64,000 nt of DNA from Parabacteroides sp. (GCA_022775005.1 JALFJR010000002.1:1-64000), one strand, 5' to 3'. Positions 52,712 through 62,320 are shown, counted from the stretch's first letter. The notes: generated by a model not told the origin, from the sequence alone. Made by a program: numbers and translations.

Positions 52712-54025
52712 ATGCGATTATTTACAAATGTACTCTGTATAGGCTGCCTCGTATGTGGCACGTTGCAGGCTCAGGAGAGCGCTTCGGAACGGGCGGAAGC
52801 TATCTATGCCTCTGGTTACGAGCAATTTCGGATCGGAGGGTATGGTGAGGTGGTGGCCAACTTCAAGGATTATGGCATCAACCGCTTCTATGGCGGATCG
52901 GATGGAAACACCAAGAAACATCGAAACACGATCTCGATCCCTCGCTTTGTCTTGGCCTTGGATTACAAGTTCAACAGCCAATGGGTGCTGGGGGCGGAGA
53001 TCGAGTTTGAGGCGGGTGGTACCGGTTCGGCTTACGAGCTGGAGAATACCGAGAATGGCGAGTATGAGACCGAGGTGGAGAAGGGGGGCGAGGTAGCCAT
53101 CGAGCAGTTTCACCTGACCCGACTGATCCATCCGGCCTTCAATGTGCGTGCCGGTCATCTGATCGTGCCGGTTGGCTTGACCAATGCCCACCACGAGCCG
53201 ATCCATTTCTTTGGTACCTCCCGACCAGAGGGGGAGACCACCATCCTGCCCTCCACTTGGCACGAGACCGGTATCTCCTTTTTCGGTACCTGGGGCCGAG
53301 GGTATGGCCGCTTCGATTACGAGGCTCAGGTGGTGGCCGGCTTGAATGCCAATGGGTTCGACCGCAACACCTGGGTGGCCAGTGGCAAGCAGGGCATCTT
53401 CGAGGTCGATAACTTCACTTCGCCCGCCTATGTGGGACGGCTGAACTATCAGAGTGTGCCGGGCTTGCGGGTAGGTGCCTCCATCTATTATTGCGCGGAT
53501 GCGGGGGCCAATGCAGATAAATACCAGACCTACTCCTCGATAGGCAAGATTCCTGTGCGAATCTATACGGCGGATGCGCAATACAAGAATCGTTTCGTGA
53601 CGGCTCGTGCCAATTTGGTGTATGGCGACTTGGGTAACTCGGCCAAGTTGAGTGCCGCCAACGTGAAGCTCTCCAACAAGTCGCCCTATTCCCGGGTGAC
53701 CCCGATCGCCAAGCATGCGGTCAGCTATGCGGCTGAGGCAGGTGTGAACCTCTCGGCTTTCTTCCCGGAGAGCAATCGGGTACCCGTGATTTACCCCTTC
53801 GCTCGTTACGAATACTACAACTCGCAGGAGGGTGGCGAGGCCGGACAGACCATGGACAAACGGTGCCAAGTGGGGATGTGGACAGCCGGCTTAAACTGGT
53901 TCGCTCTACCTAATTTGGTGGTGAAGGCCGATTATTCGACCCGTCGCATCGGAGGTGGGCGTTACAACAGCGAGAATGAGTTTGCGATAGGTATCGCCTA
54001 TGTGGGCTGGTTTTTCCGCCATTGA
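52712..54025 (+). CDS. Outer membrane porin-like protein
   Basis: Signal peptide MRLFTNVLCIGCLVCGTLQAQ; IGGYGEVVANFKDYGINRFYG...beta-barrel to C-terminal WFFRH. Confidence 0.78.
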   Translation: MRLFTNVLCIGCLVCGTLQAQESASERAEAIYASGYEQFRIGGYGEVVANFKDYGINRFYGGSDGNTKKHRNTISIPRFVLALDYKFNSQWVLGAEIEFEAGGTGSAYELENTENGEYETEVEKGGEVAIEQFHLTRLIHPAFNVRAGHLIVPVGLTNAHHEPIHFFGTSRPEGETTILPSTWHETGISFFGTWGRGYGRFDYEAQVVAGLNANGFDRNTWVASGKQGIFEVDNFTSPAYVGRLNYQSVPGLRVGASIYYCADAGANADKYQTYSSIGKIPVRIYTADAQYKNRFVTARANLVYGDLGNSAKLSAANVKLSNKSPYSRVTPIAKHAVSYAAEAGVNLSAFFPESNRVPVIYPFARYEYYNSQEGGEAGQTMDKRCQVGMWTAGLNWFALPNLVVKADYSTRRIGGGRYNSENEFAIGIAYVGWFFRH

Positions 54026-54060
54026 TGAATGAATAACAATGTAAAAAACAGATAGATAAG

Positions 54061-55245
54061 ATGAGAAAGAAGGATATTTATGTGGCGATGATCGCCTTGG
54101 GATTGAGCTGTGGCTTCACGGCTTGCAGTGATGATGAGGGTCCAGTCGTTGTGGATCCGGAGGTGGAGCAACCGACCTCCTCTGCCGATTTGCTCTACAC
54201 GAAAACCAATGCCAGCAGTTGGGGCAACTACATGCGGGTGGTGGCCAACCTGTTGAAAGAGGATGCGGCCACACTCTATGCGGATTGGAACAGTAGTTAT
54301 AATGGGGGCGAGAGCTATGCCGCACTCTTCAAGGGACATAACAATGCCACCTTCCCCAGTGCGATCAGTTGCGTGGAGCAGTTGATTGATGGCTGTTGGG
54401 ACATTGCCAATGAGGTGGGTACGGCCAAGATAGGCGATCCCTACAACCTCTATATGGAGGGGAAGACCACCGAGGCGCTCTATGCCGTGGAGTCTTGGTA
54501 CAGCTGGCACTCCCGGGAGGACTACCGCAACAACATCTACTCCATCCGCAATGTCTATTATGGCTCACGGGATGGACAGATCAGCGAGAAGTCGCTCTCC
54601 AAGGCGATTGCCGCGCTCAATCCGGCGCTGGACGAGACGATGAGACGGGTGATCGCGGAGGCTGCCGAGGCCATTTGGGACATACCCAGTCCCTTCCGAA
54701 GCCACATCAACAGCGAAGCGACCACTGTGGCGATGGAGGCTTGCGCGACCTTGGCCGATGCGTTGAACAACCAGTTGAAGCCTTTCGTGATCGCGAACTT
54801 GAGCGAGGATGCGGTGTTGGATCCGATCGTGACCAATTATGTGGATGTGGTGGTATTGCCCACCTATGCGGACTTGAAACGAGAGAACGCAGATCTGGCG
54901 GATGCGGTAGCCGCGTTTGCCGAGAATCCCTCCGATGCGGCTTTCGAGAAGGCTTGTCAGGCTTGGTTGGATGCCCGTGAGCCGTGGGAGACGAGTGAGG
55001 CCTTCCTCTTCGGGCCGGTGGCTGACAAGGGGTTGGATCCCAATATGGATAGCTGGCCGTTGGATCAGGATGGTATCGTGCAGCTGCTGAACTCAGGCAA
55101 TTATGCCGAGATGGAGTGGAGTGGCGATTATAACGAGGAGAGTGATGCGATCGCGGCTGCCCAAAGCTTGCGAGGCTATCACACCCTGGAGTTCCTGCTG
55201 TTCCGCAATGGTGAGCCTCGTTCGGTAGCGGAAGGAGAGAAATAG
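54061..55245 (+). CDS. Imelysin-family lipoprotein
   Basis: Lipobox GFTACSDD; WLDAREPWETSEAFLFGPV and GYHTLEFLLF (GxHxxE). Confidence 0.92.
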   Translation: MRKKDIYVAMIALGLSCGFTACSDDEGPVVVDPEVEQPTSSADLLYTKTNASSWGNYMRVVANLLKEDAATLYADWNSSYNGGESYAALFKGHNNATFPSAISCVEQLIDGCWDIANEVGTAKIGDPYNLYMEGKTTEALYAVESWYSWHSREDYRNNIYSIRNVYYGSRDGQISEKSLSKAIAALNPALDETMRRVIAEAAEAIWDIPSPFRSHINSEATTVAMEACATLADALNNQLKPFVIANLSEDAVLDPIVTNYVDVVVLPTYADLKRENADLADAVAAFAENPSDAAFEKACQAWLDAREPWETSEAFLFGPVADKGLDPNMDSWPLDQDGIVQLLNSGNYAEMEWSGDYNEESDAIAAAQSLRGYHTLEFLLFRNGEPRSVAEGEK

Positions 55246-55269
55246 ATGGAATAGGATCATCAAACGGAT

Positions 55270-56730
55270 ATGAAGATGTTATTCGCTTTGCGAAAAAGTA
55301 GGGACGCTATGTGTGGCGTTGGTTTAGGACTGCTGCTCTTGGGGGCAATCGCCTGCTCGGAAGAGGAGGGGCTGGAGGTGACGGATGTGTCCGTCCCTTC
55401 CGGCTATGCCCTTTCGGCGGGCACCTCCACGGTTTTCCTCAACTCCACCATTGCCTACGACACGGAGGCGCCTTGGGTGAGTGGCAGCTATGCCAGTCGT
55501 TTCACCCGTGGGGATGGACTCTACGATGATGTGCGCACCAGCGGTCTGGGCGATGGTGGCGGCTTGGGCCCGGTCTATGCCGGTTACTCTTGTGGCAGTT
55601 GCCACCGCAACGCAGGCCGCACGCAACCCACCTTGTGGAGTGAGGGGGGATCGGGCAGCTATGGCTTCTCCTCGATGTTGGTCTATATCACCCGTCGCAA
55701 TGGGGCCTTCTTCAAGAACTATGGACGGGTGTTGCACGACCAGGCAATCTATGGGGTGAAAGCGGAGGGTAAGCTGAAGGTGAAGTATGATTACGAGACC
55801 TTCTCCTTTCCCGATGGCGAGACCTATGAGCTTTGCAAGCCCACCTATACCATCACGGAATGGTATGCCGACAGCATCGCCCCCAACGACCTCTTCTGTA
55901 GCGTGCGCATCCCCTTGCGTCATGTGGGATTAGGGCAGATGATGGCACTCGACCCGACCGAGATCGAGGCCTTGGCCGCCCGGAGCAACTACCCGGAATA
56001 TGGCATCAGTGGACGAGCCAACTACATCAACGAGCGAGGCATGAAGCGGCTGGGCCTTTCCGGCAACAAGGCGCAACATGCGGACCTCACGATCGAGCTG
56101 GGCTTCTCCAGTGATATGGGTGTGACCAACAGTCGCTACCCGGAGGAGATTTGCGAGGGGCAGCTCCAGATGGATCAAGGCAGCATGATGGGCTTGGCCT
56201 ACGACCAGTTGGATGTCTCCACCGAGGAGATGGAGAATGTGGATCTCTATCTCCATAGCTTAGGCGTGCCGGCCCGTCGGAACGTAAACGATCCGCAGGT
56301 GATCTTGGGCGAGCAGAAGTTTTACGAGGCGAAGTGCCACCTGTGCCACGTCACGACGCTGCACACGCGCCCTCGGGGAGCGGTCTTGATCAACAATACG
56401 GAACTGCCTTGGCTGGGCAACCAGACGATCCATCCCTATTCCGATTACCTGCTGCACGACATGGGATCGGAAATCATGGGGGTAGGTCTGAACGATAACT
56501 ATGTCAGCGGATTGGCTCGGGGAAACGAGTGGCGAACCACCCCTCTGTGGGGCATCGGCTTGCAGGAGAAGGTGAACGGACATACCTATTTCCTGCATGA
56601 CGGACGGGCACGCAACGTGCAGGAGGCGATCCTTTGGCATGGCGGAGAGGGCGAGGCCTCGAAAAACCTGTTCAAGCAGATGAGCAAGGCTGATCGAGAG
56701 GCGTTGGTAGCCTTCATCAATTCTCTTTAA
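55270..56730 (+). CDS. Di-heme oxidoreductase (DUF1111, thiol-oxidoreductase-like) lipoprotein
   Basis: Two heme c motifs CGSCH and CHLCH; lipobox AIACSEE; LHTRPRGAVLINNTELPWLGNQTIHPYSDYLLHDMG. Confidence 0.92.
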   Translation: MKMLFALRKSRDAMCGVGLGLLLLGAIACSEEEGLEVTDVSVPSGYALSAGTSTVFLNSTIAYDTEAPWVSGSYASRFTRGDGLYDDVRTSGLGDGGGLGPVYAGYSCGSCHRNAGRTQPTLWSEGGSGSYGFSSMLVYITRRNGAFFKNYGRVLHDQAIYGVKAEGKLKVKYDYETFSFPDGETYELCKPTYTITEWYADSIAPNDLFCSVRIPLRHVGLGQMMALDPTEIEALAARSNYPEYGISGRANYINERGMKRLGLSGNKAQHADLTIELGFSSDMGVTNSRYPEEICEGQLQMDQGSMMGLAYDQLDVSTEEMENVDLYLHSLGVPARRNVNDPQVILGEQKFYEAKCHLCHVTTLHTRPRGAVLINNTELPWLGNQTIHPYSDYLLHDMGSEIMGVGLNDNYVSGLARGNEWRTTPLWGIGLQEKVNGHTYFLHDGRARNVQEAILWHGGEGEASKNLFKQMSKADREALVAFINSL

Positions 56731-56759
56731 CATACGAATTAAATGATGTATAAACAGCA

Positions 56760-57974
56760 ATGAAACAGCTATTCGCAATACTATGCTTATGGATCGCCTG
56801 TGCCGCTCATGTATATGCCCAGCACGAGGAGGAATCCGAAAACGGCATTGTCTCCTTGGCCGGTAAAGAGGGCTTCACGATCGGCAGCAAGAAGGGAGAC
56901 TTCCTGTTCAAGCCCTATCTGTTGGTACAGGCCAGTGCCAATGTCAACTACTACGATGATGAGGGGTTGGATCCGGCCTATAACCAGGACAATATCGCCA
57001 ATTCCGGCTTTTCCATTCCCTATGCGATCTTGGGATTCACGGGAAAGGCCTTCGACAAAGTGACCTTCAACCTTTCGCTCAATGCGGCCGCCTCAGGAGG
57101 GGCTTTGTTGCAACAGGCTTGGTTTGATGTGCGCCTGAAAGAGGCTTTTGCTATTCGGGTGGGTAAGTTCAAGACCCCTTTCTCGCATGCCTACCTGACC
57201 ACCTTGGGCGAGACCTTGCTGCCGGTATTGCCAGCCTCGCTGACAGCTTCCGTCATCCTGCCCCATTCGCTCAATGCGGTCACGCCTAATATAGGGACCG
57301 GTTTTGACCTGGGTGTCGAGGTGCATGGATTGGTGAAGGAGAAGTTTGGCTATGAGGTCGGCATCTTCAACGGAACGGGTAGTGCGGTCAATCTGGCGAG
57401 CAAGACCTTCAGCGACGATTGGCACATCCCCTCGTTGCTCTATGCCGGTCGCTTCACCTACATGCCCAAGGGTGTGATGCCCTCCACGCAAGGCAATCCC
57501 CACCGCCTCCGGGAGGATAAGTTGCTCTTTGGCCTCTCTACCTCCCTCAATGTCGAGAGCGAGAATGAGAGTACCAACGATTTCCGGGTGGGTGCGGAAT
57601 TTGCCTGGTTGAAGAACCGCCTCTATGTGGGGGCCGAGCTCTACTACATGCAGGTGGGCTTCACCGAACGGCAGAAGATTGATGAGACCTATCGCTATTT
57701 GGGAGGCTATGTGCAGGGCGGCTATTTCGTCACGCCCAAGTGGCAGGTAGCGGCTCGTTACGACCTATTCAACCGTAACGGGATGGACACGAACGGTTTC
57801 CTGAATATGCCGGCCGTGGGCTTCAACTACTTCTTCACGGGATGCAACCTGAAGCTCCAGGCCATGTATCAATTCATCGGGCGGACGGGGCACGACACCC
57901 AGCTGGATCGAGACAACGACGATCTGGGATTGGCTATGCACTCCGGCACGATCCTCCTGCAATACACCTTCTAA
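56760..57974 (+). CDS. Porin (OprO/OprP-like)
   Basis: Signal peptide; FLFKPYLLVQASANVNYYDDEG, DVRLKEAFAIRVGKFKTPFSHAYL, C-terminal LLQYTF. Confidence 0.85.
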   Translation: MKQLFAILCLWIACAAHVYAQHEEESENGIVSLAGKEGFTIGSKKGDFLFKPYLLVQASANVNYYDDEGLDPAYNQDNIANSGFSIPYAILGFTGKAFDKVTFNLSLNAAASGGALLQQAWFDVRLKEAFAIRVGKFKTPFSHAYLTTLGETLLPVLPASLTASVILPHSLNAVTPNIGTGFDLGVEVHGLVKEKFGYEVGIFNGTGSAVNLASKTFSDDWHIPSLLYAGRFTYMPKGVMPSTQGNPHRLREDKLLFGLSTSLNVESENESTNDFRVGAEFAWLKNRLYVGAELYYMQVGFTERQKIDETYRYLGGYVQGGYFVTPKWQVAARYDLFNRNGMDTNGFLNMPAVGFNYFFTGCNLKLQAMYQFIGRTGHDTQLDRDNDDLGLAMHSGTILLQYTF

Positions 57975-57977
57975 GCG

Positions 57978-58703
57978 ATGAACGTGATGAAAGCAATGAA
58001 ACAAATCCGTTGGGCCGCCTTAGCCCTCCTGCTGTTGGGCGTTGCTTGCGATGATGGCAAGATCTACGAGGCCTATCAACCGATGGAGGAGCAGGGCAGT
58101 GTCTATCAGCTGACAGCCATCTTGCGAGGGGTCGATACCTGGCCGGACGATTACGAGTTGGTGGCCGCAGCCTTTGGGGATAGCCCCTATGCCACCTATA
58201 CGAAGGTGATCCATGCCCCTGCGCGAGAGGGGGAGCCGGTCAGTGTGATCTTATCCGGTATGCGTGAGGTCAACCAGGTAGAGATCTGTGCGGTCAATCG
58301 CTTGCGGAAGCGGATCGTCACCTTCTATCAGACCGAATTCACCCTGCAGGAGGATACCCTCTTCGTGGATGCGGGCACATTAGATGTCAGTATAGGCAAT
58401 GGCGTGCAGCAACAGGTGTTCAATACCGATTGCATCGGTTGTCATGGTGCGAGCACCTTTGCGGCCGCCAATCTCTTCCTGACCGAGGGGAAAAGTGAGG
58501 CAGCCTTGGTAGGAGTCCCCTCCACCCGTTCGGAGGTCGGCAAGCTGTTGGTCACACCCGGCTCACCCGACGAAAGCTTCCTCATGGATGTCCTGACCCA
58601 TCCCGAAGCCGTCCGTCACGACCATGTCGATATCCTCCCCGCCAAACCCGATAAGCTCACCCTCCTCGAAGCATGGATTGAATCAATTAAAACGAATTTA
58701 TAA
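57978..58703 (+). CDS. Lipoprotein with C-terminal monoheme cytochrome c-like domain
   Basis: Lipobox LLGVACDDG; NTDCIGCHGASTFAAANLFL (CxxCH). Confidence 0.8.
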   Translation: MNVMKAMKQIRWAALALLLLGVACDDGKIYEAYQPMEEQGSVYQLTAILRGVDTWPDDYELVAAAFGDSPYATYTKVIHAPAREGEPVSVILSGMREVNQVEICAVNRLRKRIVTFYQTEFTLQEDTLFVDAGTLDVSIGNGVQQQVFNTDCIGCHGASTFAAANLFLTEGKSEAALVGVPSTRSEVGKLLVTPGSPDESFLMDVLTHPEAVRHDHVDILPAKPDKLTLLEAWIESIKTNL

Positions 58704-59836
58704 TGTATAGAGAAACAACAAAGCAAATCGATCAAGCGGAAGCGGTATCCATCCAGTTGAACCGCTTCGAACCCGAAGAAGGTATGGCCGAATACCAACT
58801 GCTGCTCAGCGGAACAGACCCCACGCTCCCCTTCACGGAGCAAGCCGAACACCTCTGGCAAGCCTATATCCGGGTGATGCGGGAGGAGCTGGCGGACAAG
58901 AAAGCCTGCCCCGTGATGCGCAGATATTTCGTGAGCGATGCCGCCAACCAATCCGACTGGATCCAAGCCTGGGAGTTGGAGAACGGTTGTTCGGCCTATA
59001 GCATCGTACAGCAACCCCCATTGAACGGAACCAAGATAGCCCTCTGGTGCTACCTGCTGACCGATGTCACGGTGGAGCGAGCGGCGGAAGGGCTTTGGCA
59101 AGTGGCCCATGCGGGCTATCGCCATTATTGGATCGGAGGCTTGACCGCCCGGGCGACCGATGCCGAGCAACAGACCCGCCTCCTGCTGGGCGATTATGTG
59201 ATGCGACTGATGCGTCAACGGATGACCCTCTCCGCGAATTGCTTACGCACCTGGCTCTTCGTGCAGAACGTGGATGTCAATTATGCGGGTGTGGTGAAAG
59301 CCCGTAGGGAGCTCTTCGTCACCCAAGGACTGACCGAGCAAACCCATTACATCGCCAGCACCGGTATCGAGGGACGCCATGCCGATCCGGAGGTGTGCGT
59401 GCAGATGGATGCCTATGCCGTGGAGGGCTTGCGACCGGAGCAGATCCAACAGCTCTATGCCCCCACCCATCTCAACCCTACCTATGAGTATGGGGTCACC
59501 TTCGAGCGAGGCACGGCCATCCACTATCCCGATCGCACGCACATATTGATCTCCGGCACGGCCAGCATCGACAACCAAGGCACGATCTTGTATGAGGGCG
59601 ATGTCATCCGGCAAGCCGAACGCATGATGGAGAACATCTCCGCCCTCTTGGCCGAGGCGGGAGCCACGATTGACGACATCACCCAAGCCATCACCTACCT
59701 CCGGGATCCCGCCGATTATGCCGTGGTGAGTCACTATTTCGCCACGCACTATCCCCATCTGCCCCAACTCATTGTCCTCGCTCCCGTCTGCCGCCCCGGA
59801 TGGTTGATCGAGACGGAATGTTGGGGGGTGGTTTGA
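58703..59836 (+). CDS. Chorismatase/FkbO-like RidA-superfamily protein
   Basis: C-terminal ILISGTASIDNQGTILYEGDVIRQAERMMENISALLAEAGATIDDITQAITYLRD; start overlaps preceding stop (TAATG). Confidence 0.75.
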   Translation: MYRETTKQIDQAEAVSIQLNRFEPEEGMAEYQLLLSGTDPTLPFTEQAEHLWQAYIRVMREELADKKACPVMRRYFVSDAANQSDWIQAWELENGCSAYSIVQQPPLNGTKIALWCYLLTDVTVERAAEGLWQVAHAGYRHYWIGGLTARATDAEQQTRLLLGDYVMRLMRQRMTLSANCLRTWLFVQNVDVNYAGVVKARRELFVTQGLTEQTHYIASTGIEGRHADPEVCVQMDAYAVEGLRPEQIQQLYAPTHLNPTYEYGVTFERGTAIHYPDRTHILISGTASIDNQGTILYEGDVIRQAERMMENISALLAEAGATIDDITQAITYLRDPADYAVVSHYFATHYPHLPQLIVLAPVCRPGWLIETECWGVV

Positions 59837-59847
59837 CTTTTTTTCCT

Positions 59848-59855
59848 TACCTTTG
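59848..59855 (+). promoter_or_regulatory. -7 box TACCTTTG upstream of a structured leader
   Basis: TAnnTTTG match. Confidence 0.55.
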
Positions 59856-60013
59856 CCCTCGCATGACAAGACAGACATTGGATATTGTATTGTAAACAAC
59901 CCGGCTCCTGTACGGGAGCTTCAGGTTGTTCCTTTCGTTCCTCCCTCGGAAATAGTTCTTTTTCTGAGGGATAATCTTTTATTTTGTTTAATGAATAGTA
60001 ATACACAAAGAAA

Positions 60014-60787
60014 ATGAATAACGAAGACAATACAAACTATGGTTTAGACGTGAACCTAATCTGCGAATTTTTTATGGGCATGGATCGACAGGGACCCGGT
60101 AGTCCCGATATGACCGTGAAGGCATTAAGCTTCATCGAGGGGCTTGACGAACGATCCCGGATCGCTGACCTTGGCTGTGGCACGGGCGGCCAGACCATGA
60201 CACTTGCGGAGGCTTGTCCTGCCCAGATCACGGCCATCGACAACTATCCCGGTTTCATTGACAAATTGAATCATGAGGTACAAGCGAAGGGACTGCAAGC
60301 GCGGGTGAACGGTCTTGTGGGCACGATGGAGGAACCACCCTTCGAGCCGGGATCCCTCGACCTGATCTGGTGTGAGGGAGCCATCTATAACATCGGTTTT
60401 GAGCGAGGCATTCGCCTGTGGTATCCCCTTTTGAAGGAGGGAGGCTATCTCGCCCTCACGGAAAGTTGTTGGCTCACCGAGGAACGGCCGAAGGAGATTC
60501 ATGCCTTTTGGATGGAGGGTTATCCCGAGATCGGCACTATCCTTGTTAAGCAGGAACAGCTCAAGCAGGCGGGCTATCAGTTGGTCTCCACCTTCGTCCT
60601 CCCCGAGAGTTGCTGGACGGACAACTACTATCAGCCGATTGCTACTTGGAAAGAAACTTTCCGGGCGAAGCATCCGGGCAATAGATCGGTAGAAGAGCTG
60701 TTGCGTTTCTTAGAGCTGGAGACGAATATGTATCGTCGCTATCAGGCTTACTATGGCTATGTCTTCTTCATCGCCAAGAAGTGTTGA
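60014..60787 (+). CDS. Class I SAM-dependent methyltransferase
   Basis: IADLGCGTGGQTMTLAE motif I, LDLIWCEGAIYNIGF. Confidence 0.9.
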   Translation: MNNEDNTNYGLDVNLICEFFMGMDRQGPGSPDMTVKALSFIEGLDERSRIADLGCGTGGQTMTLAEACPAQITAIDNYPGFIDKLNHEVQAKGLQARVNGLVGTMEEPPFEPGSLDLIWCEGAIYNIGFERGIRLWYPLLKEGGYLALTESCWLTEERPKEIHAFWMEGYPEIGTILVKQEQLKQAGYQLVSTFVLPESCWTDNYYQPIATWKETFRAKHPGNRSVEELLRFLELETNMYRRYQAYYGYVFFIAKKC

Positions 60788-60836
60788 TAATAAATGAGGT
60801 AGGGGAGTTTTTCCCTGCCTTCATATATACTTTTCC

Positions 60837-60914
60837 TACCTATATATAGGTATCGTCGGGCGTAAAATACCTATCTGATGCGATTGCGGGAGCCTCCGGA
60901 AGCCATTACTTTCG
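60837..60914 (+). promoter_or_regulatory. Promoter of the hemerythrin/LuxR operon: 7-2-7 palindrome, second TACCTAT, -7-like TACTTTCG
   Basis: TACCTATATATAGGTA perfect palindrome at 60837-60852, TACCTAT at 60868, TACTTTCG at 60907. Confidence 0.75.
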
Positions 60915-60961
60915 CGGCAGATTAAAAATTAGAATAGACTATTCAAAACTCCAAGCGGATT

Positions 60962-61699
60962 ATGTTATCTTTGGCCACTCAAACCGTCACGACAAACAAC
61001 GAGCGAAAGATGTATAAGAATGGATTGTATCGGGAGACCGACAAGATGAGCGACTTGATCTGCGAGAACTATCCGATGGTGCTCGTCATGAGCCGTTTCG
61101 GGATAGCCCTCGGCTTCGGGGAGCAGAACATCGGGGAGGTCTGCCGGCAGAATGGCGTGGATGCGACCACCTTCCTGGCGGTGGTGAACTTCCTGACCGA
61201 GGAGGTGCCCACCCCTGTGGATTGGACGGATAGCCACCTCTCCGTAGGCGACTTGATTCGCTACCTGCATAATGCCCACGACTATTTCCTGCAGTTCCGC
61301 CTGCCTCACCTGCGCCGGAAGCTGGTCATGGCCATCGAGTCATGCCCGGCCGATGTGGCTTTCGTGATCACCCGTTTCTTCGACGAGTACGCAAGTGAGG
61401 TCAATAAGCACATGGCCTACGAGGAGCAGTCGGTCTTTCCTTACGTGCGGGGACTGATCGAGGGGCGGAAGGATCCGAAGTACAACATCGCCATATTTCG
61501 CAAGCGACACGACCAGATTGAGAGTAAGATCTCTGACTTGAAGAACATCCTAATCAAGTATTACCCGGGCGAGGGGAGCTATCTGCTGAACAGTGTGCTC
61601 TTTGATATTTTTGCCACCGAGGCAGACTTGGCCTCGCATACTCGTGTGGAGGATTTCTTGTTGGTGCCTGCCGTGGCCGCTTTGGAGCAAACCTTGTGA
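60962..61699 (+). CDS. Hemerythrin HHE-domain protein (Ric/YtfE-like)
   Basis: LHNAHDYFLQFRLPHLRRKL...EVNKHMAYEEQSVFPYV...KRHDQIESK...ASHTRVEDFLLVPAV. Confidence 0.88.
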   Translation: MLSLATQTVTTNNERKMYKNGLYRETDKMSDLICENYPMVLVMSRFGIALGFGEQNIGEVCRQNGVDATTFLAVVNFLTEEVPTPVDWTDSHLSVGDLIRYLHNAHDYFLQFRLPHLRRKLVMAIESCPADVAFVITRFFDEYASEVNKHMAYEEQSVFPYVRGLIEGRKDPKYNIAIFRKRHDQIESKISDLKNILIKYYPGEGSYLLNSVLFDIFATEADLASHTRVEDFLLVPAVAALEQTL

Positions 61700-61711
61700 T
61701 AGATTATTGTT

Positions 61712-62320
61712 ATGCGTACCAATTTGAAAGTAGCGATTGCTGAGCCTGCCGATATTATTCGCTATGGCTTAGAGATGATGCTGAGGCGGTTGCCAGGTTC
61801 CCGCCTACAGTTGGTGGAGATTGCCTCTGCTGGCAGTTTGCTAGATCTATTGCGACTACATAAGCCCGACTTGCTGATTATTAACCCCTTATTGCCTGGC
61901 TCTTTTGGCCTTTCGCACATCAAGGAGGATTGTGGATGCCAGGAGATGAAATGTGTGGCCCTGCTGACCACCCCGGTCGATCCGCAGACCTTGGAGGTGT
62001 ATGACGAGCGGTTGAGCCTCTATGATTCTGCCGAGGAGATAGCCTGCAAGCTGCAACGGCTGGCCAATCCTCCGGAGGCCGTGGTTGGCGATGGCGAGGA
62101 GGGGCAGCAGCTGTTGAGCCAACGGGAGAAGGAGATCGTGGTGTGCGTGGTGAAGGGCATGACCAACCGGGAGATTGCCGACCGGCTTTTCCTCTCTACC
62201 CATACGGTCGTGACTCACCGAAGGAACATCGCCCGCAAGTTGCAGATCCATAGCGCGAGCGGTTTGACCATCTATGCCATCGTGAATAAATTGGTGGAGC
62301 TGAGCGACATCAAGCAATAA
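61712..62320 (+). CDS. LuxR/NarL-family regulator with degenerate receiver domain
   Basis: C-terminal HTH LSQREKEIVVCVVKGMTNREIADRLFLSTHTVVTHRRNIARKL; receiver phosphosite replaced (LLIINPLLPG). Confidence 0.88.
   Translation: MRTNLKVAIAEPADIIRYGLEMMLRRLPGSRLQLVEIASAGSLLDLLRLHKPDLLIINPLLPGSFGLSHIKEDCGCQEMKCVALLTTPVDPQTLEVYDERLSLYDSAEEIACKLQRLANPPEAVVGDGEEGQQLLSQREKEIVVCVVKGMTNREIADRLFLSTHTVVTHRRNIARKLQIHSASGLTIYAIVNKLVELSDIKQ

Noticed and set aside
52718-53869. 383-aa antisense ORF
   Set aside because: Opposite a well-supported signal-peptide/beta-barrel gene; composition is typical of antisense shadow ORFs.
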